Assembly: GCA_050246915.1 (NCBI GenBank)
Contig: JBFWVD010000025.1
Span: 4,979-68,978 of the forward strand
Length of the DNA: 64,000 nt
Reading direction: 5' to 3'
Source of the DNA: JBFWVD01 sp050246915
GTDB lineage: Bacteria > Actinomycetota > Acidimicrobiia > Acidimicrobiales > Ilumatobacteraceae
Of the stretch, positions 7,668-16,363 are shown in pieces; positions within the stretch are counted from its first letter, which is position 1; each line of letters begins with the position of its first letter. A model generated the notes under the pieces. That model searched no databases and was not told the DNA's origin. It saw only the letters and a list, made by a program, of their open reading frames with translations. Position numbers and translations under genes: made by a program.

Positions 7668-9382
7668 GCTCAGCGACGGGCGCGACACCGGGCTCCACCA
7701 AGCGCCTTCGCCTCTTGGCCATCGTGGTGTGCATCGCGTTGGCGTCGGCTGTTGGTGGTTGGTTGCTCGGCCGGAGGGTGAAGTCCCCTGCGGAGGCCGC
7801 TGCGGAGCGCAAGCCTCCGCAGGCGTCACTCATCACCGTGCCGATCGAGGAGAAGGTGCTCTCCTCTGATGTCGTCATCCGAGGGACGATCCGCTACGCC
7901 GAACCGAAGAAGGTCGGGCTCGCCGGTCCCCTCGGCGGGGCAGCAGCGGTCTCGCCCATCGTCACCAAGGCGCCGGCGCGTGGTGCCGATCTGAACGACG
8001 GCGACGTCGTGGTCGAGGCGTCGGGGCGGCCCGTGTTCGCGCTGGTCGGAGCCGACCCGATGTACCGAGCCATCACCCCGGGCGCATCGGGTGCCGACGT
8101 GAAGCAGCTGGAAACGGCGTTGGTGCGGTTGGGGTTCGATCCTGGCCCGGTCGACGGTGTGTTCGATGACGCCGCGGAAGCCGCCGTCGACAAGTGGTAC
8201 GAGTCCAAGGGCTTCACATCGCAAGGTCCCAGCGAAGAACAGCGGACCCAGCTGCGCACCTTGCGCAATGGTGCGCTGAGCGCCGCCGATTCGCTGCGGG
8301 CAGCACAGAAGTCACTTGCCGAAGGCTCGGCCGGTTTGAGCGAAGCCGAGAAGCTGGAGCTCGACATCGCATCGCGCAACGCTGAGTCGACGGTCGATGC
8401 GGCCAAGAGCGAGCAGAAGCGCAACGACACCGAGGCCAACGCCGAGGTCGCCGCCAAGCAGGCGGCCCGTGACGCCGCGGCCGTCGCCCGCGACGCGGCG
8501 AAGGCCCCCGGCGCCGTCAACCCGTCGACCTCGGTCGCCTACACCGCAGCAGAGATCGCCGCGCTCGAGGCAGCCGTGACCGCGGCTCAAGGTCAACTCG
8601 ATTCGGCCCGAGCCGGAGCCGAGGCCATAGCCAAGGCCGGGGTGCAAGCGGTGCGTGCCGCCAACGACCAGTTGACGCTGGCGCAGCTCCGACGGGCGGA
8701 AGCCGAGAAGCCGAAGGACACCTCGCAGCTGCAACAGGCGGTGAAGGATGCGCAGAAGGCCAAGACCCAGGCCGACGACGAGCTGAACCGTTTGGAGGCC
8801 GAGGTGGGCACCAGCATCCCGGCCGGGGAGGTCATCTTCTTCTCGGTCCTTCCCCTCCGGGTCGACGACATCACCGTGAAGGCCGGTGACGCGTTGTCCG
8901 GGCAATTCCTGACGGTGTCGGGGTCGTCAATTCAAATTGACGCATCGGTGTCGGCCGCCGACGTGGATCTCGTGAAGAGCGGTGCCGACGTCGAGATCGA
9001 AGCCACTGACTTCGACGAGACCTTCGCCGGCACCATCACCGAGTTGGCCACCAAGGCCGGTACCAAGGGTGCTTCGGAGTCCCGCTTCTATGTGGGTGTG
9101 ACCCCCGAGGACACCACCAAGGTGCAGCAATATGCCGGCTCCTCGGTGCGCATCACCGTTCCCGTCGAATCCACCGGTGGTGCCAAGGTGCTGGCCGTGC
9201 CGCTGGCCGCGCTGTCGACATCGGCCGATGGGGCCAGTCGGGTCGAGGTGGCCGATGACGCGGGCACCACGCGCGATGTGACGGTGAAGGTCGGGCTCTC
9301 TGCGCAAGGGTTCGTCCAGATCACGCCGGTTGGCGGCGCTGAGCTGCGCGCTGGCGAGCGCGTCGTGGTGGGCATCAAGTGA
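7664..9382 (+). CDS. HlyD-type membrane-fusion protein with peptidoglycan-binding domain
   Basis: A 572-residue protein with one N-terminal membrane anchor (residues about 9-32) and an extracytoplasmic body. Residues about 140-185 form a PG_binding_1 domain (LETALVRLGFDPGPVDGVF). Residues about 195-390 are a long Ala/Glu/Lys-rich coiled coil, and the C-terminal 180 residues form the beta-barrel and membrane-proximal region of periplasmic adaptors. In a Gram-positive setting such adaptors pair with MacB-type ABC transporters and may reach into the wall. It starts with GTG in a GTGA overlap and ends in another. One CAATTNNAATTG copy lies at 8928. Confidence 0.88.
   Translation: MSSATGATPGSTKRLRLLAIVVCIALASAVGGWLLGRRVKSPAEAAAERKPPQASLITVPIEEKVLSSDVVIRGTIRYAEPKKVGLAGPLGGAAAVSPIVTKAPARGADLNDGDVVVEASGRPVFALVGADPMYRAITPGASGADVKQLETALVRLGFDPGPVDGVFDDAAEAAVDKWYESKGFTSQGPSEEQRTQLRTLRNGALSAADSLRAAQKSLAEGSAGLSEAEKLELDIASRNAESTVDAAKSEQKRNDTEANAEVAAKQAARDAAAVARDAAKAPGAVNPSTSVAYTAAEIAALEAAVTAAQGQLDSARAGAEAIAKAGVQAVRAANDQLTLAQLRRAEAEKPKDTSQLQQAVKDAQKAKTQADDELNRLEAEVGTSIPAGEVIFFSVLPLRVDDITVKAGDALSGQFLTVSGSSIQIDASVSAADVDLVKSGADVEIEATDFDETFAGTITELATKAGTKGASESRFYVGVTPEDTTKVQQYAGSSVRITVPVESTGGAKVLAVPLAALSTSADGASRVEVADDAGTTRDVTVKVGLSAQGFVQITPVGGAELRAGERVVVGIK
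8928..8939. repeat. CAATTNNAATTG palindrome, copy 1
   Basis: CAATTCAAATTG, extended to 8-base arms (CGTCAATT and AATTGACG, 8925-8942). It lies in the membrane-fusion protein gene and is read as Ser-Ile-Gln-Ile-Asp using ATT codons. Confidence 0.9.
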
Positions 9383-10101
9383 CCGAGGGATCCGCAGCGC
9401 CAGCGGTGGCCGTTCTCGAGTCGGTGTATCGCACGTTCCCGTCCGATCCTCCGGTGGAAGCGCTCGTCGACGTTCAGCTGCGCATCGAGCGCGGTGACTA
9501 CCTCGCCATCGTGGGTCCGTCAGGGTCGGGGAAGTCGACCTTGCTCAACGTGCTCGGTCTGCTCGATCGACCGAGCACCGGGCGCTATCTGCTCGACGGA
9601 CTCGACACCACCGTCATGAGCGATGGTGAGCGGGCCGCTCAACGGGCGCGTCGGCTGGGCTTCGTGTTCCAGAGCTTCCATCTGCTCGCCCATCGCAGTG
9701 TCGAGGAGAACGTGATGCTGGCCGAGCTCTATCAAGGTGGATCGCGCAAAGGACGTCGCGAGCGAGCGGTATCGGCACTCGAGCGCGTCGGGCTCGGACA
9801 CCGCATCGGCTTCTCGCCGACGCGCCTGTCGGGAGGTGAGCGTCAACGCGTGGCCATCGCGCGAGCGATCATGGCTGAGCCGGCACTGCTGCTGTGTGAC
9901 GAGCCGACCGGCAATCTCGATTCCAAGACCACCGAGCAGATCCTCGCCTTGTTCGACGAGCTGCGCGGCCACGGACTGACCATCGCGATCATCACCCACG
10001 ATCCGACGGTGGCCGACCATGCCGAGCGCAAGGTGCTCATGGTCGATGGTCGGCTCACCGAGGTGGTCCCAGCGGCCGCGGCGCCATGGGCGGCTCCGTG
10101 A
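9379..10101 (+). CDS. ABC transporter ATP-binding protein, MacB/LolD type
   Basis: A 240-residue nucleotide-binding subunit. Walker A is GPSGSGKST, the Q-loop is VFQSFHLLAH, the signature is LSGGERQRVAIARA, and Walker B with its D-loop region is LLLCDEPTGNLDS. The Gly-Asn-Leu-Asp-Ser ending is typical of the MacB/LolD/FtsE group, which power mechanotransmission or export and not solute import. GTGA overlaps link it to the adaptor upstream and the permease downstream, giving a complete adaptor-ATPase-permease set. Confidence 0.95.
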   Translation: MTEGSAAPAVAVLESVYRTFPSDPPVEALVDVQLRIERGDYLAIVGPSGSGKSTLLNVLGLLDRPSTGRYLLDGLDTTVMSDGERAAQRARRLGFVFQSFHLLAHRSVEENVMLAELYQGGSRKGRRERAVSALERVGLGHRIGFSPTRLSGGERQRVAIARAIMAEPALLLCDEPTGNLDSKTTEQILALFDELRGHGLTIAIITHDPTVADHAERKVLMVDGRLTEVVPAAAAPWAAP

Positions 10102-11342
10102 GGGGCGAGCGACTGCCGAGACCGAAGTTCAGTCTGCGCGATCTGGCGTCGGAAGCGTTGGCCGGCATGTTGGCCCGGCCGGTGCGTGCTGCGCTCACCA
10201 CCTTGGGCACCGTGCTGGGGATCGGTGCGCTCGTGGCCACACTCGGTGTGTCCAAGACGGCGGGGAATCGGATCGTCGGGCGGTTCAACGAGCTGGCGGC
10301 CACCCAGGTCACCGTCGAGGCCGCCAACATCGGTTTCGGGCCACCGGGAGGCAATCGCGCTCAACCCGTGGTGCTGCCATGGAACGTCGAGGACCGATTG
10401 CTGCGGCTCAACGGGGTCAGCGCGGCTGGCGCGATCGGTGACGCGAATGTCGGCTCCGCGCTGGTGCGGTCGACCCCCATTCGCGATCCACTCGGACAGA
10501 CGGAGTTCCAGATGCGGGTGGTCGGATCGAGTCCGGGGCTGCTCGACGCGCTGCGCGGCTCGATGTCGACTGGTCGCTTCTTCGACGATGGATCGGTGCT
10601 CCGTCAGGACCGTGTGGTGGTCCTGGGGGCCAACGCGGCCAAGCGGCTCAACATCGTTCGGGTCGACAATCAACCGGCCATCTACATCGGTGACGACCTG
10701 TTCACCGTGATCGGCATCATGGGCACGACCCGTCGCGAGCGATCCCTACTCGACGCGGTGCTCATGCCGTCGTCCACGGCCAACGACCGCTACCGACTCC
10801 AGGGGCCGTCGAAGGTCGTCATCGAGACCGATCTCGGCGCCGCGCAACTCATCGCGGGACAAGCGCCAGTGGCGCTGAACCCCAACGCTCCCGAGACGTT
10901 GCAGGTCTCGGCCCCCGCCGATCCGCGCGCCACCCGTCGCGCGGTGGAGAGCGATGTGAACTCGCTGTTCCTCGTGCTCGGACTGGTCTCTCTGGTGGTT
11001 GGCGCAATTGGAATTGCCAACGTCACGCTGGTGACGGTGATGGAACGCACTGGTGAGATCGGACTGCGACGCGCGCTGGGCGCGGCGCGGCGTCACATCG
11101 CCGCGCAGTTCCTGGTCGAGTCGACCGTCATGGGTCTGCTCGGCGGGATCATCGGAGCATCTGCTGGGGTGCTGGTGGTGGTGTCGGTGGCGGCCGCCAA
11201 GCAGTGGACCCCCGTCTTGGCGGCGTGGGTGCCGCTGGTCGCTCCGGTGCTCGGAGCATTCGTCGGGTTGATCGCCGGGTTGTATCCCTCGCTCCGGGCG
11301 GCACGCATGGAACCGGTGGAGGCGCTGCGCTCGGGGACGTGA
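10098..11342 (+). CDS. MacB-like ABC transporter permease (FtsX domain)
   Basis: A 414-residue permease with one N-terminal transmembrane helix (VRAALTTLGTVLGIGALVATLG), a large extracytoplasmic MacB-type core domain, and three C-terminal helices forming the FtsX domain (TGEIGLRRALGAARRHI is the typical cytoplasmic loop). The GTG at 10098 forms a GTGA overlap like the other junctions in this operon; an ATG at 10086 is the alternative. With its ATPase and adaptor it should form a MacAB-like efflux or signalling machine. A CAATTNNAATTG copy sits in the second transmembrane segment. Confidence 0.93.
   Translation: MRGERLPRPKFSLRDLASEALAGMLARPVRAALTTLGTVLGIGALVATLGVSKTAGNRIVGRFNELAATQVTVEAANIGFGPPGGNRAQPVVLPWNVEDRLLRLNGVSAAGAIGDANVGSALVRSTPIRDPLGQTEFQMRVVGSSPGLLDALRGSMSTGRFFDDGSVLRQDRVVVLGANAAKRLNIVRVDNQPAIYIGDDLFTVIGIMGTTRRERSLLDAVLMPSSTANDRYRLQGPSKVVIETDLGAAQLIAGQAPVALNPNAPETLQVSAPADPRATRRAVESDVNSLFLVLGLVSLVVGAIGIANVTLVTVMERTGEIGLRRALGAARRHIAAQFLVESTVMGLLGGIIGASAGVLVVVSVAAAKQWTPVLAAWVPLVAPVLGAFVGLIAGLYPSLRAARMEPVEALRSGT
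11005..11016. repeat. CAATTNNAATTG palindrome, copy 2
   Basis: CAATTGGAATTG with flanking G and C that also pair (11004-11017). It lies in the permease gene, read as Ala-Ile-Gly-Ile-Ala. Confidence 0.9.
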
Positions 11343-11372
11343 CCGGGCTGGTGCAGATGGCAATGTGGCGCC

Positions 11373-12230
11373 ATGCGTCGTGTCGAAGTCCTGGCGGTCG
11401 GCGCACTGACCTTCGTGGCGTTCATGTTCGGCACTGGCTATGTGGTGATGCAGGAGGGACTCGACGATGTCCGCCCGATCCCTCTCATCGCCATCCGTTT
11501 CACCGTGGCCGCGGCGGCGTTGTCGCTCGTCGGCGCTCGCCGTCCGAGTGCTCCTGGCGAATGGCGCGATGGCATCGCCGCCGGCCTCATGTACCTCGTG
11601 GGTGTCGGAGCCATGACCTTGGCCCTCGATCGCACCGATGCCTCCACCGTGGCGTTCTTGGTCTTCCTGCTCGTGGTGACCGTGCCCGTGCTCGATTGGA
11701 TGCTGCGGGGGCATGCGCCGCGGCGCGAGGTGCTGGTGGCCGTGGCAATGGCAGTGGCTGGACTCATCTTGTTGTCCGGAGGCCCGAGCGGCTTCGGGGC
11801 AGGGGAGGCGTTGGCCGTTGTGGCCGCAGTGGCGTTCGGTTGGCACATCCTGCAGATGGGCGATGCCGCGGCACGTCACGATCTGGCCCGGTTCAATGCG
11901 ATCCAGTGTGCAGCCGCGGCGGTGCCGTGTCTGGCGGCGGTACCGTTCACCGGCGGGCTCCCGTCGGCCGGAGCGGGTTGGTGGGTGGCGGTGTATGCCG
12001 GGTTGGCCATCACCGCGTGCACCCTGGGCCCGTGGATGTGGGCCCAGCGCCATCTGCCCCCGGACCGCACTGCGCTGATCTTGCTCTCGGAGCCGGTGTT
12101 CGCGGCGGTGGCCGATGCAGTGCGTGGCCACACGATGTCGGCTGCTGCAGTGACCGGGGCCGCGTTGATCCTCGCTGCTGCGGTGGTGAGTGAGACCATC
12201 GGCCGTCGACCGGTGGTCGCGCTCGACTGA
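11373..12230 (+). CDS. EamA/DMT-family transporter
   Basis: A 285-residue hydrophobic protein with about ten transmembrane helices arranged as two EamA repeats (roughly residues 5-135 and 145-275). FGTGYVVMQEGLDDVRP and the IAIRFTVAAA segment match the drug/metabolite transporter superfamily, whose members export or import small metabolites through the inner membrane. It follows the permease by 30 bases but shares no overlap and probably has its own role. Substrate is unknown. Confidence 0.88.
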   Translation: MRRVEVLAVGALTFVAFMFGTGYVVMQEGLDDVRPIPLIAIRFTVAAAALSLVGARRPSAPGEWRDGIAAGLMYLVGVGAMTLALDRTDASTVAFLVFLLVVTVPVLDWMLRGHAPRREVLVAVAMAVAGLILLSGGPSGFGAGEALAVVAAVAFGWHILQMGDAAARHDLARFNAIQCAAAAVPCLAAVPFTGGLPSAGAGWWVAVYAGLAITACTLGPWMWAQRHLPPDRTALILLSEPVFAAVADAVRGHTMSAAAVTGAALILAAAVVSETIGRRPVVALD

Positions 12231-12260
12231 TGAGTGACGAAGGTTGACGGTGACGCTACG

Positions 12261-12266
12261 TAGCAT
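12261..12266 (+). promoter_or_regulatory. -10 element (TAGCAT) for the 12275 gene
   Basis: TAGCAT ends 8 bases before the GTG at 12275. Confidence 0.45.
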
Positions 12267-12274
12267 CGACGTTC

Positions 12275-12736
12275 GTGCCCCCTGAGCCCATCTCGACACC
12301 GCTCGCGTTGCTCGACCTCGCCGAACGACTCGGCTCGCTCGCCGACATCGAGCGACACTGGTTCGAGGTCACGTCGCGCTGGTCGGCCGATGCTGTCGAC
12401 CCGCGGGCGATCCGACTCCTGGCCACGCTCTCGGTCCATCACGGATCGCGGTTCGATCTCCTCGTGCAACGGCTCCCCGCCCTCAACGGTCAGCCTCCGA
12501 CCGCGTGGTTGGGCCGTCCGGCCGAGTCGCCGCGACTGATGGACGATCCCGGGGGGGCCGATGACTTCTCACGCATCGAGCACCTCGCTGCGACCGTTCT
12601 GAGCGGCCTGGTGGCCGAAGCAGAGGCGCTCTCGGCCGACGTCGACCCCCGTGTCGACGGACCCACCCATCGAGTGCTGCGCCAGTACTGGCAAGAGCTG
12701 ATGGCCGACCTCGACGCGATCACGGCCGCCCGATGA
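12275..12736 (+). CDS. Protein of unknown function
   Basis: A 153-residue, mostly helical, soluble protein that I do not recognise. It has no signal peptide, no membrane segment and no obvious catalytic motif. GTG is chosen as start because a -10-like hexamer sits just before it and because the coding bias is typical of the window from there. The stop overlaps the next gene by ATGA, so the two products are probably made together. The overall look (SVHHGSRFDLLVQRLPAL) gives no clear family link. Confidence 0.7.
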   Translation: MPPEPISTPLALLDLAERLGSLADIERHWFEVTSRWSADAVDPRAIRLLATLSVHHGSRFDLLVQRLPALNGQPPTAWLGRPAESPRLMDDPGGADDFSRIEHLAATVLSGLVAEAEALSADVDPRVDGPTHRVLRQYWQELMADLDAITAAR

Positions 12737-13299
12737 TCATCGTCGAGCCGGCTGTGTTCGAGATCGTGGCATTCGACGGCGCAGAGATCGCCGCCCAAGC
12801 CGCGGCGATCGCCGACGTGCTCGGCTGCGCGGATCTACTCATCACGATCGTGATCGACGAAGCCACGCCGATGACCCGCAGTTCGATCGAGAGCGTCGAC
12901 CCGATCGTGATCGGGATCGAGGCGGGCGCCATCGAGGACCCGCGCCGCATCCGCCATCTGCAGCTCGATCGCCTGCGAGAGGTGGTGTCGCGTCAACTGC
13001 TCGGTGCGCTCGATCGACGCGACCCGCGATTTGCCGATGCAGACGGTGACGATCGCCTGAGTCTGTCGCAACGAACGGCGTGGGACGTCCACATCGCGGG
13101 TCGACTGCATCGGCTGGGCTTCCCGGTCGGTCGAGCTCGTTGGGAGCATCGCTTCACCCTTGGCCATCGTCCCGGTCCGGCGACCGAGGTCGCGTTCGCC
13201 ACGCTGTGGGATACCGACCGACTGACGTGGGCGCAGATCGATGCCATCAGCGCAGCGGTTCGCCCGGAGCCGACGGCGACGCAACGCCTCGTCCGCTGA
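12733..13299 (+). CDS. Protein of unknown function, coupled to the 12275 gene
   Basis: A 188-residue soluble protein that I do not recognise. The N-terminal half is rich in Ile, Val, Ala and acidic residues (FEIVAFDGAEIAAQAA, LITIVIDEA), suggesting an alternating beta/alpha fold. The C-terminal half is Arg-rich. Its ATG overlaps the preceding stop as ATGA. The pair lies just before the sigma factor gene, but about 200 bases separate them and no functional link is evident. Confidence 0.7.
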   Translation: MIIVEPAVFEIVAFDGAEIAAQAAAIADVLGCADLLITIVIDEATPMTRSSIESVDPIVIGIEAGAIEDPRRIRHLQLDRLREVVSRQLLGALDRRDPRFADADGDDRLSLSQRTAWDVHIAGRLHRLGFPVGRARWEHRFTLGHRPGPATEVAFATLWDTDRLTWAQIDAISAAVRPEPTATQRLVR

Positions 13300-13499
13300 C
13301 CCGTTTCAAGATTCCGTAGGGACCGTTTTGAAAGCCCTCATGACGCGACGGGTGCGATCCGACACTCTATGTGGTTAGACGACCACTCACAATCATCAAG
13401 TTTTCCCAGGTTGGAGGGGTTGACCCCACCGTTAACCTGATGGAGTCCTTGCATTCGGTTGTGCCTTGCGCGCACCGGAGCCGATCTACAGGAGTCACC
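13300..13499 (+). promoter_or_regulatory. Upstream region of the sigma factor gene
   Basis: There is no gene here. Two near-direct repeats begin with CCGTTT (13302-13307 and 13324-13329, 22 bp apart); together they contain TTTCAA and TTGAAA as a widely spaced dyad. Promoter elements are likely but no convincing -35/-10 pair could be assigned. Confidence 0.3.
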
Positions 13500-14435
13500 T
13501 TGGCGAAGGAGCGAATCGAGCGTGACGAGGAAGACCTCGTCCGTCTCTACCTCACCGACATCGGGCAGTACCCACTGCTCACGAAGGACGATGAGGTCCG
13601 CTTGGCCAAAGCCATCGAGGCAGGTGTCAACGCGGCCAAACAGCTCGAAGGTGCCACCGACCTCACGGCGGCCAAGAAACGCGAGCTGCGTCGTCAGGCC
13701 CGTGAGGGCGAAGATGCCCAACGCACCTTCGTGCAGTCCAACCTGCGCCTCGTGGTCTCCATTGCCAAGAAGTACCAAGCCTCGGGTCTGCCGCTGCTGG
13801 ATCTCATCCAGGAAGGCAACCTCGGCCTCATGCACGCCGTCGAGAAGTTCGACTGGCGCAAGGGCTTCAAGTTCTCCACCTACGCCACCTGGTGGATCCG
13901 TCAGGCCATCACCCGTGGCATTGCCAACACCGGCCGCACCATCCGGCTCCCAGTCCATGCCGGCGACACGTTGGCCCGACTGCAGAAGGCTCGTGCCCGG
14001 CTCGAGCTGAAGATGGGTCGCCCGGCCACCTTGTCGGAGCTCGCCGCCGAAGTCGAGATGCCGGAGGAGAAGGTGACCGAGGCGCTGCGCTTCGCCGCCG
14101 AACCCCTCTCGCTCTCGGAGCCGCTGCGCGAAGACGGCGATGCCGAACTCGGCGACGTCGTCGAGGACCGTTCGGCCGAGTCGCCCTTCGAAGTAGCGGC
14201 CACAGCGCTGCTGCCCGAAGAGATCGCCCGACTGCTGGCTCCGCTCGATGAGCGTGAACGCGAGATCCTCAAGCTCCGCTTCGGTCTCGACCGCGGCGAG
14301 CCCCGGACACTCGAAGAGGTGGGAGAGCACTTCAACCTCACCCGCGAGCGCATCCGTCAGATCGAGGCGCGGGCCATGAGCAAGCTGCGTCATCCCTCGA
14401 GCGACACCGGAGCACGCGACCTGCTCGCTGTGTGA
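13500..14435 (+). CDS. RNA polymerase sigma-70 family factor (group 1/2 type)
   Basis: A 311-residue sigma factor that directs RNA polymerase to promoters. Region 1.2 begins at DLVRLYLTDIGQYPLL, region 2 includes NLRLVVSIAKKY, KFSTYATWWIRQAI and IRLPVH, and region 4.2 ends with EEVGEHFNLTRERIRQIEA. Region 1.1 is absent and the protein is shorter than most primary SigA proteins, so a group 2 (SigB-like) factor is possible. The TTG at 13500 has AGGAG five bases upstream and gives an N-terminus that starts just before region 1.2. An earlier ATG at 13371 would add an unsupported Ser/Val-rich stretch. Confidence 0.9.
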   Translation: MAKERIERDEEDLVRLYLTDIGQYPLLTKDDEVRLAKAIEAGVNAAKQLEGATDLTAAKKRELRRQAREGEDAQRTFVQSNLRLVVSIAKKYQASGLPLLDLIQEGNLGLMHAVEKFDWRKGFKFSTYATWWIRQAITRGIANTGRTIRLPVHAGDTLARLQKARARLELKMGRPATLSELAAEVEMPEEKVTEALRFAAEPLSLSEPLREDGDAELGDVVEDRSAESPFEVAATALLPEEIARLLAPLDEREREILKLRFGLDRGEPRTLEEVGEHFNLTRERIRQIEARAMSKLRHPSSDTGARDLLAV

Positions 14436-14441
14436 GCCGCG

Positions 14442-14462
14442 GCTTGCAGTGATGCTGCAGGC
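14442..14462 (+). terminator. Hairpin after sigma factor gene
   Basis: An 8-bp stem (GCTTGCAG with CTGCAGGC, one G-T pair) and loop TGATG, six bases past the stop. No T-tract follows. Confidence 0.4.
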
Positions 14463-14528
14463 TTCATAGGGTCCTCGCCACTTCCCCTTCTCATCCGTGC
14501 GCTGTCGCGCCCATGGAAAGGGAACGGC

Positions 14529-15209
14529 GTGCTCATCGCCGTCTGGTCGGTCAAAGGCGGAAGCGGCGTCAGCGTCGTGTCCGCGCTGCTTGCGCTCACG
14601 GGCGCACAACACTCCCCGGTCCTGCTCGTCGACCTGGTGGGCGATCAACCGGCTGTCCTCGGCATCCCCGAGCCAGCTCCGGACGCGCTCGGTGTCGTAG
14701 ACCTCCTCGCCGCCGGTCCGTCGGCTTCGTCGTCGGCTCGGTTCCGAATGGAGCGCGAGGTGTTGTCGAACCTCTCATTGCTCGGGGTCGGCGGAGCTGC
14801 TGGCGATGGCCTGTTACCGCCCGTCGATCCGGCGGTGGTCGCGCGGTTCGTCAGCGACCTCGCCGCTGACGGTCGGCGGGTGGTCGTGGACTGCGGACTG
14901 GTCGCGTCTGCCCCGGCTCTGAGCGTGACGGCGGCCATCGCACGCGCCGCTCCCACTTCCATCTTGGTGACGCGCCCATGCTTTCTCGGACTTCGGCGCG
15001 CCGCTCGCGCGCCGGTCGTGCCCGATGGCGTGGTGGTGGTCAATGAGGGCAGCCGAGCGCTCGGTCTCGACGACATCGAGGCGGTCACCGGTGTGCCGAT
15101 CGTGGCGGTCATCGATCACGATCCCGCCATCGCCCGCTTGGTCGACGCGGGACTGCTGGCCAGCCGGCTCCCGGGCGCGGCCAGTCGGGCGTTGCGAGGT
15201 GTGATGTGA
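14529..15209 (+). CDS. TadZ/CpaE-like MinD-family protein with degenerate P-loop
   Basis: A 226-residue SIMIBI-class protein at the head of the Tad cluster, where TadZ/CpaE proteins localise the pilus machine at the membrane. The deviant Walker A normally reads KGGxGKT; here it is VKGGSGVSV, retaining the first Lys but replacing the second Lys with Val. Other fold elements remain (VLLVDLVGDQPAV, VVVDCGLVAS). ATP hydrolysis is therefore doubtful, as for some TadZ proteins. It has a GTG start, and its stop overlaps tadA by GTGA. Confidence 0.8.
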   Translation: MLIAVWSVKGGSGVSVVSALLALTGAQHSPVLLVDLVGDQPAVLGIPEPAPDALGVVDLLAAGPSASSSARFRMEREVLSNLSLLGVGGAAGDGLLPPVDPAVVARFVSDLAADGRRVVVDCGLVASAPALSVTAAIARAAPTSILVTRPCFLGLRRAARAPVVPDGVVVVNEGSRALGLDDIEAVTGVPIVAVIDHDPAIARLVDAGLLASRLPGAASRALRGVM

Positions 15210-16363
15210 CCGGCGCGCCTGGCCTACTGGCGATCATCGAGGAGGTGTTCGCCGCATCCACCCGAACCGGTGGTGCTGACAGCCGTCAATTGGAATTGCT
15301 CACCCGACGCTGCGGGCCGCTCCTCAGCGACCTCGACGTCGCCGAGGTGGTGCGATCGGTCATCGATCGACGCAACGGACTGGGCATGTTGCAGCGTTGG
15401 CTCGAGGACCCCGACATTTCCGAGATCATGGTGAACGCCGGCCGTGACGTGTGGATCGAACGCGACGGCCGCCTCACTCTGGTGGGACACACCACCGCAG
15501 CAGAGACGGCGCGGGTGCTGCAGCGGGTGGTGGCACCGCTGGGGTTGCGAGTGGATCGATCGAGTCCGATCGTGGAAGCGCGTCTGGCTGACGGGGCCCG
15601 AGTGCACGGTGCCATCGAACCGATTGCTGTCGACGGGCCGTGCATCACGGTGCGTCGCTTTCGAGCGGCGGACATACCGGTCACCGGGTTCTGCACTCTG
15701 GCCGCGGCGGGCATCGTGTCGGGAGCGGTCCGGGACCGACGCAACATCGTGGTGTCCGGCGGCACCGGCTCGGGTAAGACGACCTTTCTGAACGCGCTCA
15801 GCGCGGCCATCGCCGATGACGAGCGGGTCGTCACCATCGAGGACTCCGCCGAGTTGCGTCTCCAGTGTCGGCATGTGGTGCGTCTCGAAGCGAGGGTCGC
15901 GTCAGCCGAGGGCGTGGGGGCTGTCACCATCCGCGATCTGGTCCGGGCATCGCTGCGAATGCGGCCCGATCGCATCGTGATCGGAGAGGTGCGCGGCCCC
16001 GAGGCCCTCGACATGATCGGAGCGCTCAACACCGGCCACAGCGGCTCGCTCACGACCGTGCACGCCAACAGCGCTCGCGACGCGTTGCGCAGGATCGAGA
16101 CGTTGGCGCTGTACGGCGATGCCGAGCTGCCGCTCACGGCATTGCGCCGCCAGGTCGGCGCTGCGATCGATGTCGTCGTGCACTTGGAACGCACCAGCGA
16201 GGGTGTTCGACGCGTGCGCGAGGTGTGCGAGGTCACCCACGATGGGCGTGACGTCGTTCCCATCGACATCGAATCCGACATCGAGTCCGCGGCCGATGGG
16301 TGTGCGCCCGCAGTCCATGGCGCTGCGTCACTGTGGGCGCGACCCCCGCGATGGGCATCATGA
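15206..16363 (+). CDS. tadA: Tad secretion ATPase TadA/CpaF
   Basis: A 385-residue type II/IV secretion ATPase that powers assembly of Flp pili at the cytoplasmic face. An N-terminal domain (WLEDPDISEIMVNAGRDVWI) precedes the RecA-like domain with Walker A GGTGSGKTT near residue 190, the Asp box (TIEDSAELRL), Walker B region (RPDRIVIGEVRGPEALDMI) and His box (GHSGSLTTVHANS). All catalytic elements are intact. GTG start within GTGA; the stop overlaps tadB. One CAATTNNAATTG copy lies near the 5' end. Confidence 0.95.
   Translation: MTGAPGLLAIIEEVFAASTRTGGADSRQLELLTRRCGPLLSDLDVAEVVRSVIDRRNGLGMLQRWLEDPDISEIMVNAGRDVWIERDGRLTLVGHTTAAETARVLQRVVAPLGLRVDRSSPIVEARLADGARVHGAIEPIAVDGPCITVRRFRAADIPVTGFCTLAAAGIVSGAVRDRRNIVVSGGTGSGKTTFLNALSAAIADDERVVTIEDSAELRLQCRHVVRLEARVASAEGVGAVTIRDLVRASLRMRPDRIVIGEVRGPEALDMIGALNTGHSGSLTTVHANSARDALRRIETLALYGDAELPLTALRRQVGAAIDVVVHLERTSEGVRRVREVCEVTHDGRDVVPIDIESDIESAADGCAPAVHGAASLWARPPRWAS
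15287..15298. repeat. CAATTNNAATTG palindrome, copy 3
   Basis: CAATTGGAATTG in tadA, read as Gln-Leu-Glu-Leu, so the reading frame differs from copies 1 and 2. Confidence 0.9.
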
